Made by a program: the position numbers and the translations under genes. Positions 47,370 to 59,725 of a DNA stretch of 64,000 bases are shown in pieces. Under the pieces are notes generated by a model, which had not been told where the DNA came from, did not search any database, and saw only the letters and a program-made list of their open reading frames with translations. Source of the stretch: Maratus speciosus (lineage: Eukaryota > Arthropoda > Arachnida > Araneae > Salticidae); assembly GCA_963932465.1 (NCBI GenBank), contig OZ010786.1:274320411-274384410 (forward strand). Direction: 5' to 3'. Positions within the stretch are counted from its first letter, which is position 1; each line of letters starts with the position of its first letter.

Positions 47370-49113
47370 AGGGTTTCGTTCATCTGACGAAACCCTATTC
47401 GTCTCGCTCCTCTGTCTGTCTGTCTGTCTGTCTGTCTGCCCGTCACAGAGCCCGTTCTCAGAAACTATACATGTTGGAGACATGAAATTTTGGGTACTTA
47501 TAGCTGAGCACCTCACATCATACGACAAATCATAAAATTTTGAAAAAGTCGTACATTTAACCCTTTGGGCTCCCGCATGTGTACTTTAAACAATTCTTTC
47601 TAAGTGAGCTCCTAATTATGTTGGAGACATGAAATTTTGGGTACTTATAGCTGAACACCTCACATCATACGACAAATGATAAAATTTTGAAAAAGTCGTA
47701 CATTTAACCCTTTGGGCTCCCGCATGTGTATTTTAAACAATTATTTCTAAGTGAGCTCCTAATTAGTTTGGAGACGTGAAAATTTGCATACTTATAGCTG
47801 AACACCTCACACCAAACGACAAATCATAAAATTTTGAAAAAGTCGTACATTTAACCCTTTGGGCTTTCTCATGTGTATTTTAAACAATTCTTTCTAAGCG
47901 AGCCCCTAAATAGGTTGGAGGTGTGAAATTTTGCATACTTATATCTGAACACCTCACATCCAATGACAAATCATAAAATTTTGAAAAAGTCGTGTATTTA
48001 ACCCTTTGGGGTCCCACACGTGTATTTTAAACAATTCTTTATAAGTGAGCCCCTAATTATGTTGGAGACATGAAATTTTGGGTACTTATAGCTTAACACC
48101 TCACATCATACGACAAATGATAAAATTTTGGAAAAGTCGTACATTTAACCCTTTGGAGTCGAGTATGTGTATTTTAAACAATTCTTTCTAAGTGAGCTTC
48201 CTAATTAGTTTGGAGACGTGAAATTTTGCATACTTATAGCTGAACACCTCACATCAAACGGCAAATCATAATTTTTTTGAAAAAGTCTTACATTTAACCC
48301 TTTGTGCTCCCACATGTGCATTTTAAACAATTCTTTCTAAGTGAGCCCCTATTTAGGTTGAAATTTTGCATACTTATAGCTCAACACCTCAGATCTCACG
48401 TCAAATAATAAATTTTGAAAAAGTTTTATGTTTAACCCTTTCAACTCCAGCTTGTGTATTTTAAGCTATTCTTTCTAACTGAGCCCCTAATTAAATTGGA
48501 GATTTGAAATTTTGCATACTTATTGCAGAACACCTGAGGCCAGGCGACAAATCATAAAATCTTGAAAAAGTCTTACGTTTAACCCTTTGAGCTACCACAT
48601 ATGTATTTGAAGCAATTCTTTCTAAGAGAGCCCCTAATTAAGTTGGTGACATGAAATTTTGCATACGTATAGCTGAATGCCTCAGACCACACGACAAATC
48701 ATAAAATTTTCAAAAAGTCTTTTATTATTTACCCCTCTGGGCTCTAACTTGTGTATTTTAAGCATTTTTTCTAACCTGCGCCCTTTTAACCCAGGGAGAA
48801 ATTTTCCAGCTTTTGCCGACACCCCTTTGACCATTCTTTCATATTATGCACCATAGCCTTACATATTTTAGTTCCATTTTTTCCCGCCAGGTGCGCCTAC
48901 TTATCTCGGGTGCTATGGGCCCAATCCCCTCGACTAATATATCTACGGATAGTATGTAAAACAGATTTTCGTTCGGATACAGGTTTGTTTAGAATCAAGT
49001 GCGCCCCCTGGTTTTGAAATATGGAACTAACAGATTTTTCAAAAGGATAAAGTGTTTTGAAAGGAATATTAAACGAAACCCTCTGTGCGATCTGTGATCA
49101 CACTTACCCACTT
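47370..49113 (+). mobile_element. Helitron-like element with nine 147-bp monomers
   Basis: 5' hairpin AGGGTTTCGT (47,370-47,379) / ACGAAACCCT (47,387-47,396), 7-nt loop, abutting a T-run. A TCTG tract is at 47,411-47,438. Nine monomers with TTGGAG at 47,474, 47,621, 47,768, 47,915, 48,062, 48,210, about 48,356, 48,497 and 48,643 (147-bp steps for the first five). Inverted arm ACGAAACCCT at 49,073-49,082, palindrome TGTGATCACA at 49,093-49,102, end CCCACTTG|TT. No target duplication apparent; it lies between T residues. No ORF of note. Confidence 0.72.
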
Positions 49114-50124
49114 GTTAAAAAGTTCTACTGGACAGATTTTGATGGAATTTGCACTGTTACTATGCATGCATTTTTCTATAATGGTTTTAGTATATCCCAT
49201 TTTGCTCTACATGTTTTGTTATAGACTTAGCTGAAAAGTTACTAATCAATTGAACCCCATTCTGAATGATTAGCCTTTTAAAATGCTAGATAATTTTTCA
49301 AGGATAGTTTTAGTATATTGCATATTGGTCTATCATTCTTAAACCAAGTTCTAGTGTAAATTATCAACTAAAAAATTTGGCCCTTAACAACCGAAGTTTT
49401 GTCTTAAACATTAGAAAGTATAATAGTGCAGTGGCGTTAGTAATATTTTCATCTATGCGGAAGGACATTCCAGATAAAGACCCATATTGCATTAAAATGA
49501 CGGATCAAATTCACTGATATATTTCATTTAATCCAAGATTCGTTTGGAGAAACCGACCAGCACAGCGAGCGAAATGTGCTACTCAGATTATAAGGGAATT
49601 ATAGTGAAAATATTCATCATTAACTGCTCGCTATAATACGAAAGTACCAAAAATGTTTTTTCATGTAGTTTTTGAGAAATCTAAAAAATACTCTAAATAT
49701 ATTAGTATTTCAAATTAAAAACAATTTTTATTTATGTTCTGTTAATGCGCAGTGTATCAGGTACCTTTAAACACGGGTATCCTAAGATTCATTGCCTATA
49801 ATTTTTAAACGGAAACTCACACTAATCATAAAACCCAAATCCACAGCGATTAACATGAAAATGATGTCAATCTATGAAGCTTTTTTTAAAAAAAGAAAGC
49901 TAACTCTAAAAAAAAATAGTTTTTATGTTTTTCTTTCAATTTAATATAAATCATATAAAAGTAGATTTTATATTATGGTACTTGATGTAAACCGTAGAAT
50001 GTTATCACTGCATTTAAAATATTAAAATATTTACTTAAATGGTATGATTAAAGAAACAACATTATAACGAAATAGGAAATAAATCATAGCAACCGGTTTT
50101 TAGAGCAAGTTTGAGACCATATTT

Positions 50125-50950
50125 ATCGAAATTGACGTCATAATTTATTGAAAGTGGTGCCGTATTTAGTGATTTGTGTCTCTGATCCTTTTTCCTGGAA
50201 TAGAAAAGCCTGTATTTCAGTGAAATTGTAATTTCAAATATATTAAATGGAGGTTTTAAGTTTTCTCAAAGCCTTGAAGTTTTTATTTAAAATATGAGAA
50301 ATGCACATTTTCTGCTTAGAGAGACATCAATTTAAAAAATGTAACAATATATCGAGAGAGACTGAATTTGTATTGGTTTATGAAAAGAAACTACATGTAT
50401 TTGCCTTTTTTTAAAAAATTATTTATGCCGTTTTTTAAGGTTTGGCAACACATTAAAATAATTCAGATTCTCTCGCTGTATATTTGCATTTTTGAAATCA
50501 ACGTCATTCTAAACAGAAAATGCACATTTTTCATATATATATTTAAAAACTTCAGAATAAAACTTCATTAGAAAGCAGTGTCAGTTAATCAGAAATTGAC
50601 GTCATATCTAGCAAACGTTTTTTATTATTATTATCGTTTCCCTAAATTATTTTCTTGATATTGAAATGCCTGTATTAAAATCAATTTTTTAGCTTCAAAA
50701 ATATTCAAATGAAGATATACTACGTCATTTGAACACACATTTAGTTAAAGTTTTTATTTTGTATGGGGAAAATGTGCATTTCTTGATTAGAATGACAACA
50801 ATTTCGAAAATGCAAAAATATAGTGATTGAGTCTGAATTTTTATTAGCTTATAAAAAGAAAGTACGCATGTTATCAATTTCTTAAAATTATTGCACTGTT
50901 TTTTAAGTTGTGGTAACAGGAAAGAAATGATTGAATTATAAAATTAAATA
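50125..50950. repeat. ~464-bp tandem duplication in the host repeat
   Basis: GAAATTGACGTCATA occurs at about 50,129 and 50,593. Later blocks also pair (GAAATGC...CATTTTCTG / AAATGTGCATTTCTTG, GACTGAATTTGTATTGG / GTCTGAATTTTTATTAG, AAGAAACTACATG / AAGAAAGTACGCATG). Confidence 0.6.
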
Positions 50951-51288
50951 AAAGAGATATTTCTATAATGTTAAATTATGAAAGGTAGTAGAAAAAAGGG
51001 ATAAGTATTGGTCTGATGATTTTTAAAGTAGACAATGATCTTTTCCACGATCTAAAACATATGTACATAAAGTTTCGTGCAAATCGGCCAAAAATTGAGG
51101 ATTTGTATAAAGGACATACACACAAAGAACGGCTTTTATATATATAGATGACTTTCTTGAGAAGTATAAATGTGCGTAACGAGCCGATGAGAGTTTAACA
51201 ACATCAATACAGAAATGTAACATGTCCATCGTGGAGATCAGCATCGTACAGTTACATGATGTCTGATACCGGGTTTATATTTTTCAGC

Positions 51289-54200
51289 AGACTGGTGCCG
51301 GGCCGAGATCAGGCTTGCATTTTTTTTTTCTAGATAGTCGTATCGGGACGGAATTGGTCTTAATTGTTCTCAGGATTTATAGGGCAGGCATTTTGTTTTA
51401 TTAAAGTATTAATAGCGATAATGAATCTGTTCACAGTCTAATAGCTTTTTCATTTTAAATAAATTAGTTACAGAGATTCTTGTCACATGACTTAGGTTTT
51501 TCTCCTTTCCTGTGCTGTCGCTTCCGGAAATTCAATTCAAAATGCTAACTTTGGCAGTAATCTCTGAAAGATATATTGGTCTTATCTAAGAAAAAAAAAA
51601 GCATTTACATAGTTTCTGAATATGAATACCTGACAATCTAAGGCGTTTCCGAAAAGAAATTAATTCATAAATGCACGAGAATGTAGCTCCTTTGGATTTG
51701 AGAAAAGCGTTGAAAATGAGAAAACTATTTTCACAAATCTACTTTTTATTACACAGCTTCAAAAGTTATGTTTTTAACCCTTTATTCTAAACTACATTAA
51801 TTTTTTAATGAATCCTTATTTGAATTTTGAAACGTTTGTAGAGACGATGACTAAAAGACTGTAAATAATCATTAATGTTACTATTGTGTGTTTTTTGTTT
51901 TGTGAACACATAGTAACCTAAAATATACTGTAAAATATTCCCATAAATATATATGTAGTATTCATTAAAAGAATCTTAATTGTATATCAAGAAAAAATGG
52001 AATTTTTTGTAGAAATTGAGTCAGGCCGGTCCGAGAACTGTAAAAATGTAAACGGGCTGGGCACGGTAGCTTTCGTTCGGGCCAGGCCTGTGCAGACCTC
52101 TACTTCACATACTATGCAGCATATATGTATTGTGTAGGCATATGTGCATCACTACTACTACGTAAGAAATAGTCTAGCAGTGTTGATTTCAGGGTGTGGT
52201 CTGGGGGCCCCCCCCGGAGGAAATTTTTGACTTTCTCCTTATTTTTCCTAGTAGTGATATTTTCCTTCGAATCCTCCCGAAAAACCTGTTAAGATGGAAT
52301 CATAAGGTACCGTTAGAAAATTCTGTCTTAACAGGTATACTTGCATAGCATTTTTGTCGTCAATTACAAGGAAATGTTCCTTCTAAGGTATTATTCCGTT
52401 ACAGATAGGTTCAGTTTTTACGACATATAACAGCTTTGTATAAGTAAGTCTTACAAGCTATTTGAAAAATCGAACAAGTTAAAAAAAAATTGCGAAATTA
52501 ATGTTTATTCTGTTTATTAATATTAAACCTTTCAGCTAACTTTTTGCACAATAGGTGCGTGTCATATTTTTGTGTACAATAGCAGTTACAAGGTTTTTTT
52601 AAAAAAAGAAGAAACAAATTACATAATTATTAATTAGCATACCGCTAATACTTGCATAATATTTATTTAAAGCATACTGGTAGTAAAACTTAAATTTTAA
52701 TTTTGGTGCCATATATGATATTAAACTGTAAGAAATTATTGTTAAATACTAATTCCAATTTTTTTTTTTTTTTTGTAAAATTATAAAATAACTGGTATAA
52801 ATTTATTTATTAACATTTTCGAAAAAAATAAATGCGGTAAAGTCTGGGAAACAGAACCTGTCTATAGCGGAATGCAGAATCCTCTCTTAAACAAAAAAAA
52901 AATACGGTTCCAGCAAAAATAGTGCACTGCGTGATACTTTCTAAGACGGAAATGTGTCTGTAACGGAATTTTTCTTCCACCTCTTTCAATTTTATATTTG
53001 TGGCTTTTAATATACTACAATTGCTTTCATTGGGACGGTAAAAGTTTTCTGGTTAGGAGAAGATTCCATTATTGACAGGTGTGATGTCAAATCACATATT
53101 TTTGGCTTACTTACTCTAATTGCATCAGTTATTAAATTATTTAGATATTTTTAATTAGACTCTCAATTTCTCTAAAATTTATCTCTTATAATAATCTCTT
53201 ATTTAAATTATACCATAAAATGTATTTTTTCGCTTAATATCCATTATTCAATCTTAACAATAAACATAATAATTCATTGAATGTATCATATCACACTAAT
53301 AATTTGTCTAAATAAGCTTTTCCTATCCAGTGAAATATTATTCATTATATTTTTGAGGTTATAATATTAATTTCATGTATCATAAATAAAACTTTTTCTG
53401 TTACAAAGTACTAGCCCATAAAATAAATATTATTACTTCCTTATTGTGAAATTCTAAATTTGTGCGTTTCTTAATTAAAATATGATATATTGTTATTATT
53501 CCGTTCACTCATAAAATATCTTGAAAGTTAATCCTTTCAGTAATAATCCATTTGTTTATCCCGTATTACACAAATAACTGCTGTATCTAAATGTAATTTT
53601 CTCTTGGAAAACCAAATTCATTTATCGAATGATAAATTGATTATGCTGTCAAAAACATTATTATAATAGATTTTGAGCGGGTATAGACAACTGAATTAAA
53701 GGCACAGAAATGTTCTCATACTTAATAGTTTTAAAAGATTTAGTTACTGAAAATGTCTAAATATTTCTATGCAAACTTTATAAATTACATCAGGTATTTT
53801 CTTGTTCGCTAACATAAAATATTTTATTTTTTTTATTTTATTGTAGAATGCTAGGGAAATTTCAATCTCAAAGACTACCAATAAGCAATTAGGTGACGCT
53901 AGTTCTTGACGACACTGTGTCTGGTTAATCTATTGCGCTTTTCTGTCTTGATTGTTACAGATAAAAATCACAGCTTAAATTGAATATTAGATAGGAATTA
54001 TTTTTGATATTGAATTTTGTCAAAACAGTCGAAATTATTTTCTTATATCCAAATTAAAAAAAGAAGACGTAGTGAAGAACCTTTAGTACAGTCATCTGTT
54101 GAAAATCAAAATAATAATTCTCAACTAATTTTGAATGAAAGTGAAACCTGCAATGCGATAGTTCCACCCTCGATACCTTTGTGTAGTACTGTTAGTGAAC

Positions 54201-54307
54201 AACCTCAACCGGAAGATAAAAATGTTGGACACAAGTTCAAATATCGAAAACAGTGGGAAGATAAATATGAATGGCTGTATTTTGATCGAACTCGTGGTGG
54301 TGCATTT
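51289..54307 (+). repeat. Copy A of a 3.0-kb tandem duplication (hAT 5' half)
   Basis: Starts AGACTGGTGCCGGGCCGAGA and ends inside transposase N-terminal coding sequence (...GTGGTGCATTT). Copy B begins with the same AGACTGGTGCCGGGCC at 54,308, giving a 3019-bp period. Contents: GGCC-rich hAT-like end blocks (51,289 and 52,020-52,110), AT-rich sequence, then the transposase start. It retains about 225 bp (about 52,798-53,010) that are deleted in copy B. Confidence 0.8.
54017..54307 (+). pseudogene. Truncated hAT transposase N-terminus (copy A)
   Basis: The frame opens at TTG 54,017, where copy B has ATG. The basic stretch IKKRRRSEEP suggests a nuclear signal, followed by the low-complexity NQNNNSQL region and KFKYRKQWEDKYEWLYFDRT, the beginning of the TTF-type zinc-finger region of ZNF862/KIAA1586-like hAT transposases. 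Coding homology stops at GGAF, where the duplication junction brings in non-homologous sequence (to a TAG at 54,359). A lost start codon and the truncation make it a pseudogene. Confidence 0.7.
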
Positions 54308-54626
54308 AGACTGGTGCCGGGCCGAGATCAGGCTTGCATTTTTATTTTTTTTTCTAGATAGTCGTATCGGGACGGAATTGGTCTTAATTGTTCTCAGGAT
54401 TTGTAGGGCAGGCATTTTGTTTTATTAAAGTATTAATAGCGATACTGAATCTGTTCACAGTCTACTAGCTTTTTCATTTTAAATAAATTAGTTACAGAGA
54501 TTCTTGTCACATGACTTAGGTTTTTCTCCTTTCCTGTGCTGTCGCTTCCGGAAATTCAATTCAAAATGCTAACTTTGGCAGTAATCTCTGAAAGATATAT
54601 TGGTCTTATCTAAGAAAAGAAAAAAA

Positions 54627-54886
54627 GCATTTACATAGTTTCTGAATATGAATACCTGACAATCTAAGGCGTTTCCGAAAAGAAATTAATTCATAAATGC
54701 ACGAGAATGTAGCTCCTTTGGATTTGAGAAAAGCGTTGAAAATGAGAAAAAAAAAGGCATTTACATAGTTTCTGAATATGAATACCTGACAATCTAAGGT
54801 GTTTCCGAAAAGAAATTAATTTATAAATGCACGAGAATGTAGCTCCTTTGGATTTGAGAAAAGCGTTGAAAATGAGGAAACTATTT
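54627..54886. repeat. 130-bp tandem duplication
   Basis: GCATTTACATAGTTTCTGAA starts at 54,627 and 54,757. The two units differ at a few bases (GGCG/GGTG; TTCATA/TTTATA). Copy A has a single unit. Confidence 0.9.
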
Positions 54887-57539
54887 TCACAAATCTACTT
54901 TTTATTACACAGCTTCAAAAGTTATGTTTTTAACCCTTTATTCTAAACTACATTAATTTTTTAATGAATCCTTATTTGAATTTTGAAACGTTTGTAGAGA
55001 CGATAACTAAAAGACTGTAAATAATCATTAATGTTACTATTGTGTGTTTTTTGTTTTGCGAACACATAGTAATCTAAAATATACTGTAAAATATTCCCAT
55101 AAATATATATGTAGTATTCATTAAAAGAATCTTAATTGTATATCGAGAAAAAATGGAATTTTTTGTAGAAATTGAGTCAGGCCGGTCCGAGAACTGTAAA
55201 AATGTAAACGGGCCGGGCCAAGGTATCTTTCGTTCGGGCCAGGCCTGTGCAGACCTCTACTTCACATACTATGCAGCATATATGTATTGTGTAGGCATAT
55301 GTGCATCACTACTACTACGTAAGAGATATTCTAGCAGTGTTGATTTCAGGGGGTGGTCCGGGGGGGGAATGTCCCCCCCCCCAGGATTCAAAAGTGTCCC
55401 CCCCCCCCCCCCCCACGGAGGAAATTTTTGACTTTCTCCTTATTTTTACTAGTAGTGATATTTTCCTTCGAATCCTCCTGAAAAACCTGTTAAGATGGAA
55501 TCATAAGGTACCGTTAAAAAATTCTGTCTTAACAGATATACTTGCATAGCATTTTTGTCGTCAATTACAAGGAAATGTTCCTTCTAAGGTATTATTCCGT
55601 TACAGATAGGTTCAGTTTTTACGACATATAACAGCTTTGTATAAGTAAGTCTTACAAGCTATTTGAAAAATCGAACAAGTTAAAAAAAAATTGCGAAATT
55701 AATGTTTATTCTGTTTATTAATATTTAACCTTTCAGCTAACTTTTTGCACAATAGGTGCGTGTCATATTTTTGTGTACAATAGCAGTTACAAGGTTTAAA
55801 AAAAAAAAAGAAGAAGAAATAAATTACATAATTATTAATTAGCATACCGCTAATACTTGCATAATATTTATTTAAAGCATACCGGTAGTAAAACTTAAAT
55901 TTTAATTTTGGTGCCATATATGAGATTAAACTGTAAGAAATTATTGTTAAATACTAATTCCATTTTTTTTTTTTTTTTTTTTGTAAAATTATAAAATAAC
56001 TGGTACTTTTAATATACTACAATTTCTTTCATTGGGACGGTAAAAGTTTTCTGGTTAGGAGAAGATTCCATTATTGACAGGTAGGGCTGGACGATATCAA
56101 AAATTTAATATCGCAATATATCAACGAGTTAATATCAATATCGGTGATATATCGCGATAATTACTTTAAAGTGTGAGGGAATAGAAAAATTTCTTATTTC
56201 TAAAGACAAATGGTATAGTAGGAATAATTTTAGTGCAAATAGCTGTAGAAAGCAAAGAATTAATGTTTTATACCTATTTGCTCACGCAATATTCTTTAAA
56301 TATATATATGCTACAAATAAATACTTTAGAAAAAGGAACCAATATTCGGTATCTATTTGCACTCATATCATTGATTACATACTGATTTTCTTTAGCTTGT
56401 TCTCAATTCTTCCTGTTTTATGTATTAGTTAAGAATAACTTTTTAACTATTTAATTTTATCGCGTAAACGGAGAATATTATTTAATAAAACTTTACTAGA
56501 TAAACTAAAATGTTCTCAATTTTAAGACGTTGATGATTTTAAAATAATTAAAATAAATGAAAAGCAAAAACTGAAACAGATTTAATGTCATAATTGCATG
56601 TACTCGTAATAGTCTTCAGTGAATGACAGATGCAGCAGAAATTTTATTTTTTAATCTTTTTCTAAGAGTATCAATACATTCTTAATAGTTAAAATATTTA
56701 GAAAAATTCTCTGTCTTTATACCTTCGTATTTGTTTATCTATGGATGAATAAAACATTAAAATTTTTAAAATATACATATTAAAATCCCATTTGAAAATA
56801 GACCTATGCTAAGTAAAGTTCACTTTTTTATAAATATTTTGTAAATAACATCTAGATCCATAGCAACATATTTTTCCAAAAAGAAACTAACAAAAAAGAA
56901 AAACTTACCATAAAATTTTACTTGATTACGCAAAATACTCGGTTTGATATTTAAATCTGTTTTTTATTTGGAAAGTGCCACTGAATTTAAAAGCAAAAAA
57001 AAAAAAAAAAAAAAAAAAAGAAGAAGAAGAAAAAGAAATGTTGCAAATGAAAAAAAATAGAAATAAAATAAAGTTATTGGCTAACAAAAACAAATACATA
57101 AACAAAAGAATCGATATTTTGCATTAGATTTCAAAAAGGTCGAAATCAGAGAGTCTTGGTTAGTTCAAAGAGATCATTGCATTTTAAATTTATGAAAATA
57201 CTCATAACATTTATTTTAAAAGATTAATAAACAAAAAAATTTAAAACATTAATAATCATATAATTATTTACAAATGAATATACATCTTATAGATACCCAC
57301 GCCTTATCCGGATGGGTTTTTAAAAAGCCGTGATGACAGAAAACTCCACCTCCCCCCCCCCCCCCCCTCATTTTAGCGCGAGAACACACTATTCAAATTC
57401 TATTCTTTTAAATAGTATAAAAAGGACTCCGTGAAAGTGTCATCAAGTTTGCGGTTCTTAAGTGCAGAGAAAAAAACTTTTGAGCTGCAAGCAAACAAAA
57501 AAAGAAAAAGAATGGAAATCAAAATCTTCTTTTCCTTAC

Positions 57540-57572
<33 letters not shown>

Positions 57573-58589
57573 AATAAATACATATCTCCTACGTAAATTG
57601 ACCGATTTCTTTCAAATTTTCAGCTAGTTGAAATAATAGTAAATTAGGCTGTGTAACAAATTTTTATTAAAATTTAATTATTTATTAGAAAGTTACAACG
57701 CCTTCCTAAACTTCGAATGGAAAGCAGAAAAGCACCTGCGGTTATTTTCATTTATTCATCTCGCTCCCAGAAATCGGAAGTCATATGTTTACACAATCAG
57801 ATCATTATGTTTTGCAAAGCAGAAAGAAACCATGGATAGAGCTTTTATTTGTTTATTTTTTCTTTTTAACTCAAATATCTACTTTAGTTTTATTATTTTT
57901 ATGTACTATCTTTTTTCAGTATTGTAAACGTGTTTCTGATGTAAATAATTTGCGGGGAAAGAGAGTGTTCAATGTGGATAGATTTTTTTTTCTTACGTTA
58001 AAAAAATTCGCTATTAAAACATCTGCTTTAATATTATGGTTTTTTAGTATTGAAAACGCTTTCTTGACGTAAATCACACACTGTTTTTTGTATTTTGGGA
58101 GAGGAGATGGGGAGGGGGCGGCGGTAGATATATATATATATATATTAATTAAAATGAAACGAAATTCGGAATCGCCAAGGTCCAGTGGGTGCTGGATTTC
58201 GAATTTTGTACTGTATATTTATGTATAAAAATTCAAGTACAGGATTTTTCAGATTATTTGTGCGTCTGTGCCGGCCATAGAACATGGTATATCAATTTTA
58301 GTGATCTTGATCTGATCACTTAAGCAATTATAAGCACATAAACCTATAAAATTTTTAATGTAAATTAAAATGAAAGGAAAATGTGGTTAAAGAAAATCAA
58401 AACTTTTGAACAATGAAAAAAGAAAATAGATTTTTAAATTATTACTCTGTAGTTTTTGAAGCAAAAATAAAACTTCAAAATTTCTATTAAAAATGTATTA
58501 TATAACTATTATTTTTACCAAAAGAGAGAGAGAGAGAGAGAAAAAAAAAGTAAAGTAACGGAAACTATCAATTCGACGTATACTGGAAA

Positions 58590-59000
58590 AAAGTGCAAAC
58601 CCGACCCAGTCTTCAAATTAGATTCTTGCATCGTCTCAGGTTACCCGATTTTACCCGAACCCGACCCGACACGCGGTTCGTGTTGACCAACCCTTTTAAA
58701 AGAAAGTCAGGAATATATTTTATGAAAAAAACTATATATTTGAACATTAATGGTATATGTATTCAATTTTGTACTAAAAAGATAAATTTGATATTACAGA
58801 ATAATTCTTTTTTATATTGTATTAAAATATGAATTTATTATCTTCCACTTCGAGTTTGTGATGAAGTGTGCCGGGTGTCGGTCGGGTTGACTTTAAGCAG
58901 AGTTTTCGGGTTTGGCTCTGGTAAGACGCGACCCGTGCCGCACTACACCCTGAGTGAGCAGAAAAAAAGGCCGACCCAGCCTGCATGTCCAGAGCAAAAA
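58590..59000. repeat. CCCGACCCG-type inverted block
   Basis: TTACCCGAACCCGACCCGACACG on the left and GTGTCGGTCGGGTTGAC ... TTTTCGGGTTTGGC on the right form imperfect inverted termini around about 150 bp of AT-rich sequence. Probably a small DNA element nested in the hAT; boundaries are not defined. Confidence 0.4.
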
Positions 59001-59367
59001 GCAAACACGGCTTCAGTCTAATGACACGAAATTAATCCAAGCGTTCCAGCCCGGTTTGCAGACATGCAGTATAATGGCATTTAATAATATTACATTTACA
59101 AACTTTAAAAATAAGGCCCGGATGTAGTAATATTTTTTATTTTATTGTTCTTTTTTGTCTTTTTGCTCATTTATGTCATTTTTTAAAACAGGATTTTTTT
59201 TTGTCTTATTTAAAATTAGATAAATTATATAATTAAAAAAAATCAGAAATATATTTTCATTGAAAAAATTACAACTGAAATTCGTCTAATTTCCACGCCC
59301 GTGTGAATATTATCAATAAAATCAATCAGTAACGTAAATCAGTAAAATAAAGTAAATCAATTCTTAC

Positions 59368-59606
59368 CTTGAATTTAGTCCATCATATTGTAGAGGATAA
59401 TTATATCTAAGATGACTCCATAAATTAGAAGTAGCTTTTGCAGATACCGGTCGAACGCATATACTGCATACTGCAATTTTTTCATTTATTACTTCACCAT
59501 TTTCATTACTTGGGCATCCAAAATATTGCCACACGTTACTCTTACCCTCTTTTTTTGAAATCACTTGATTATAATTCGGGCAATTTACCCGACACCGTAC
59601 GTTCAT
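59368..59606 (-). pseudogene. BED-type zinc-finger exon of a hAT transposase
   Basis: On the minus strand, ATG at 59,606 opens a frame that runs to a strong donor AAG|GTAAGAA (donor at 59,361-59,367). It encodes SNVWQYFGCPSNENGEVINE then AVCSICVRPVSAKATSNLWS and HLRYNYPLQY. This is the BED finger pattern (VWxxF...AxCxxCxxxVSxKxTSNLxxHLRxxHP). The two Cys and the first His are present, but the second His position is Asn, so zinc binding is probably lost. No downstream transposase exon was recognised in 56.1-59.3 kb. Confidence 0.6.
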
Positions 59607-59725
59607 CTTCCTATAAAATATAAAATCACTACCGATAACTCGCTCCAGACGACCATACGAACGAGCATTGAATGAAGCCTATAGACAATTATTGACTCAA
59701 CATTGAACAGATGTTCTAGCTCATG

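Larger units (their letters stand above)
32810..51150 (+). mobile_element. Old repeat acting as host for nested insertions
   Basis: Begins ACTAGCTGAACTACCCGGCT and ends AACGGCTTTTATATATATAG after CAAAGTTTCGTGCAAATCGG-like sequence, terminal signatures common to a widespread non-autonomous invertebrate repeat (class not assigned). Its body is visible at 32,810-33,471, 44,186-44,697, 47,142-47,369 and 49,114-51,150. It has internal repeats, e.g. ATCAT...GGCAACAACCTA at about 33,167 and again across the gypsy insertion, and GATTAGCCTTTT boxes. No reverse transcriptase or other ORF remains. The three younger elements listed separately split it. Confidence 0.5.

Noticed and set aside
54153..54428. 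Overlapping frames on both strands around the copy A/B junction
   Set aside because: They run across the duplication junction or are antisense to the transposase remnant; they are shadows of it.
55371..55413. Long C/G homopolymers as a G-quadruplex regulatory element
   Set aside because: They lie in a duplicated transposon relic, copy A has a much shorter version, and homopolymer lengths are prone to sequencing error.
57785..58072. 95-codon plus-strand frame inside the nested hAT
   Set aside because: Hydrophobic low-complexity translation of AT-rich DNA, no domain, and it does not fit the minus-strand orientation of the BED exon.
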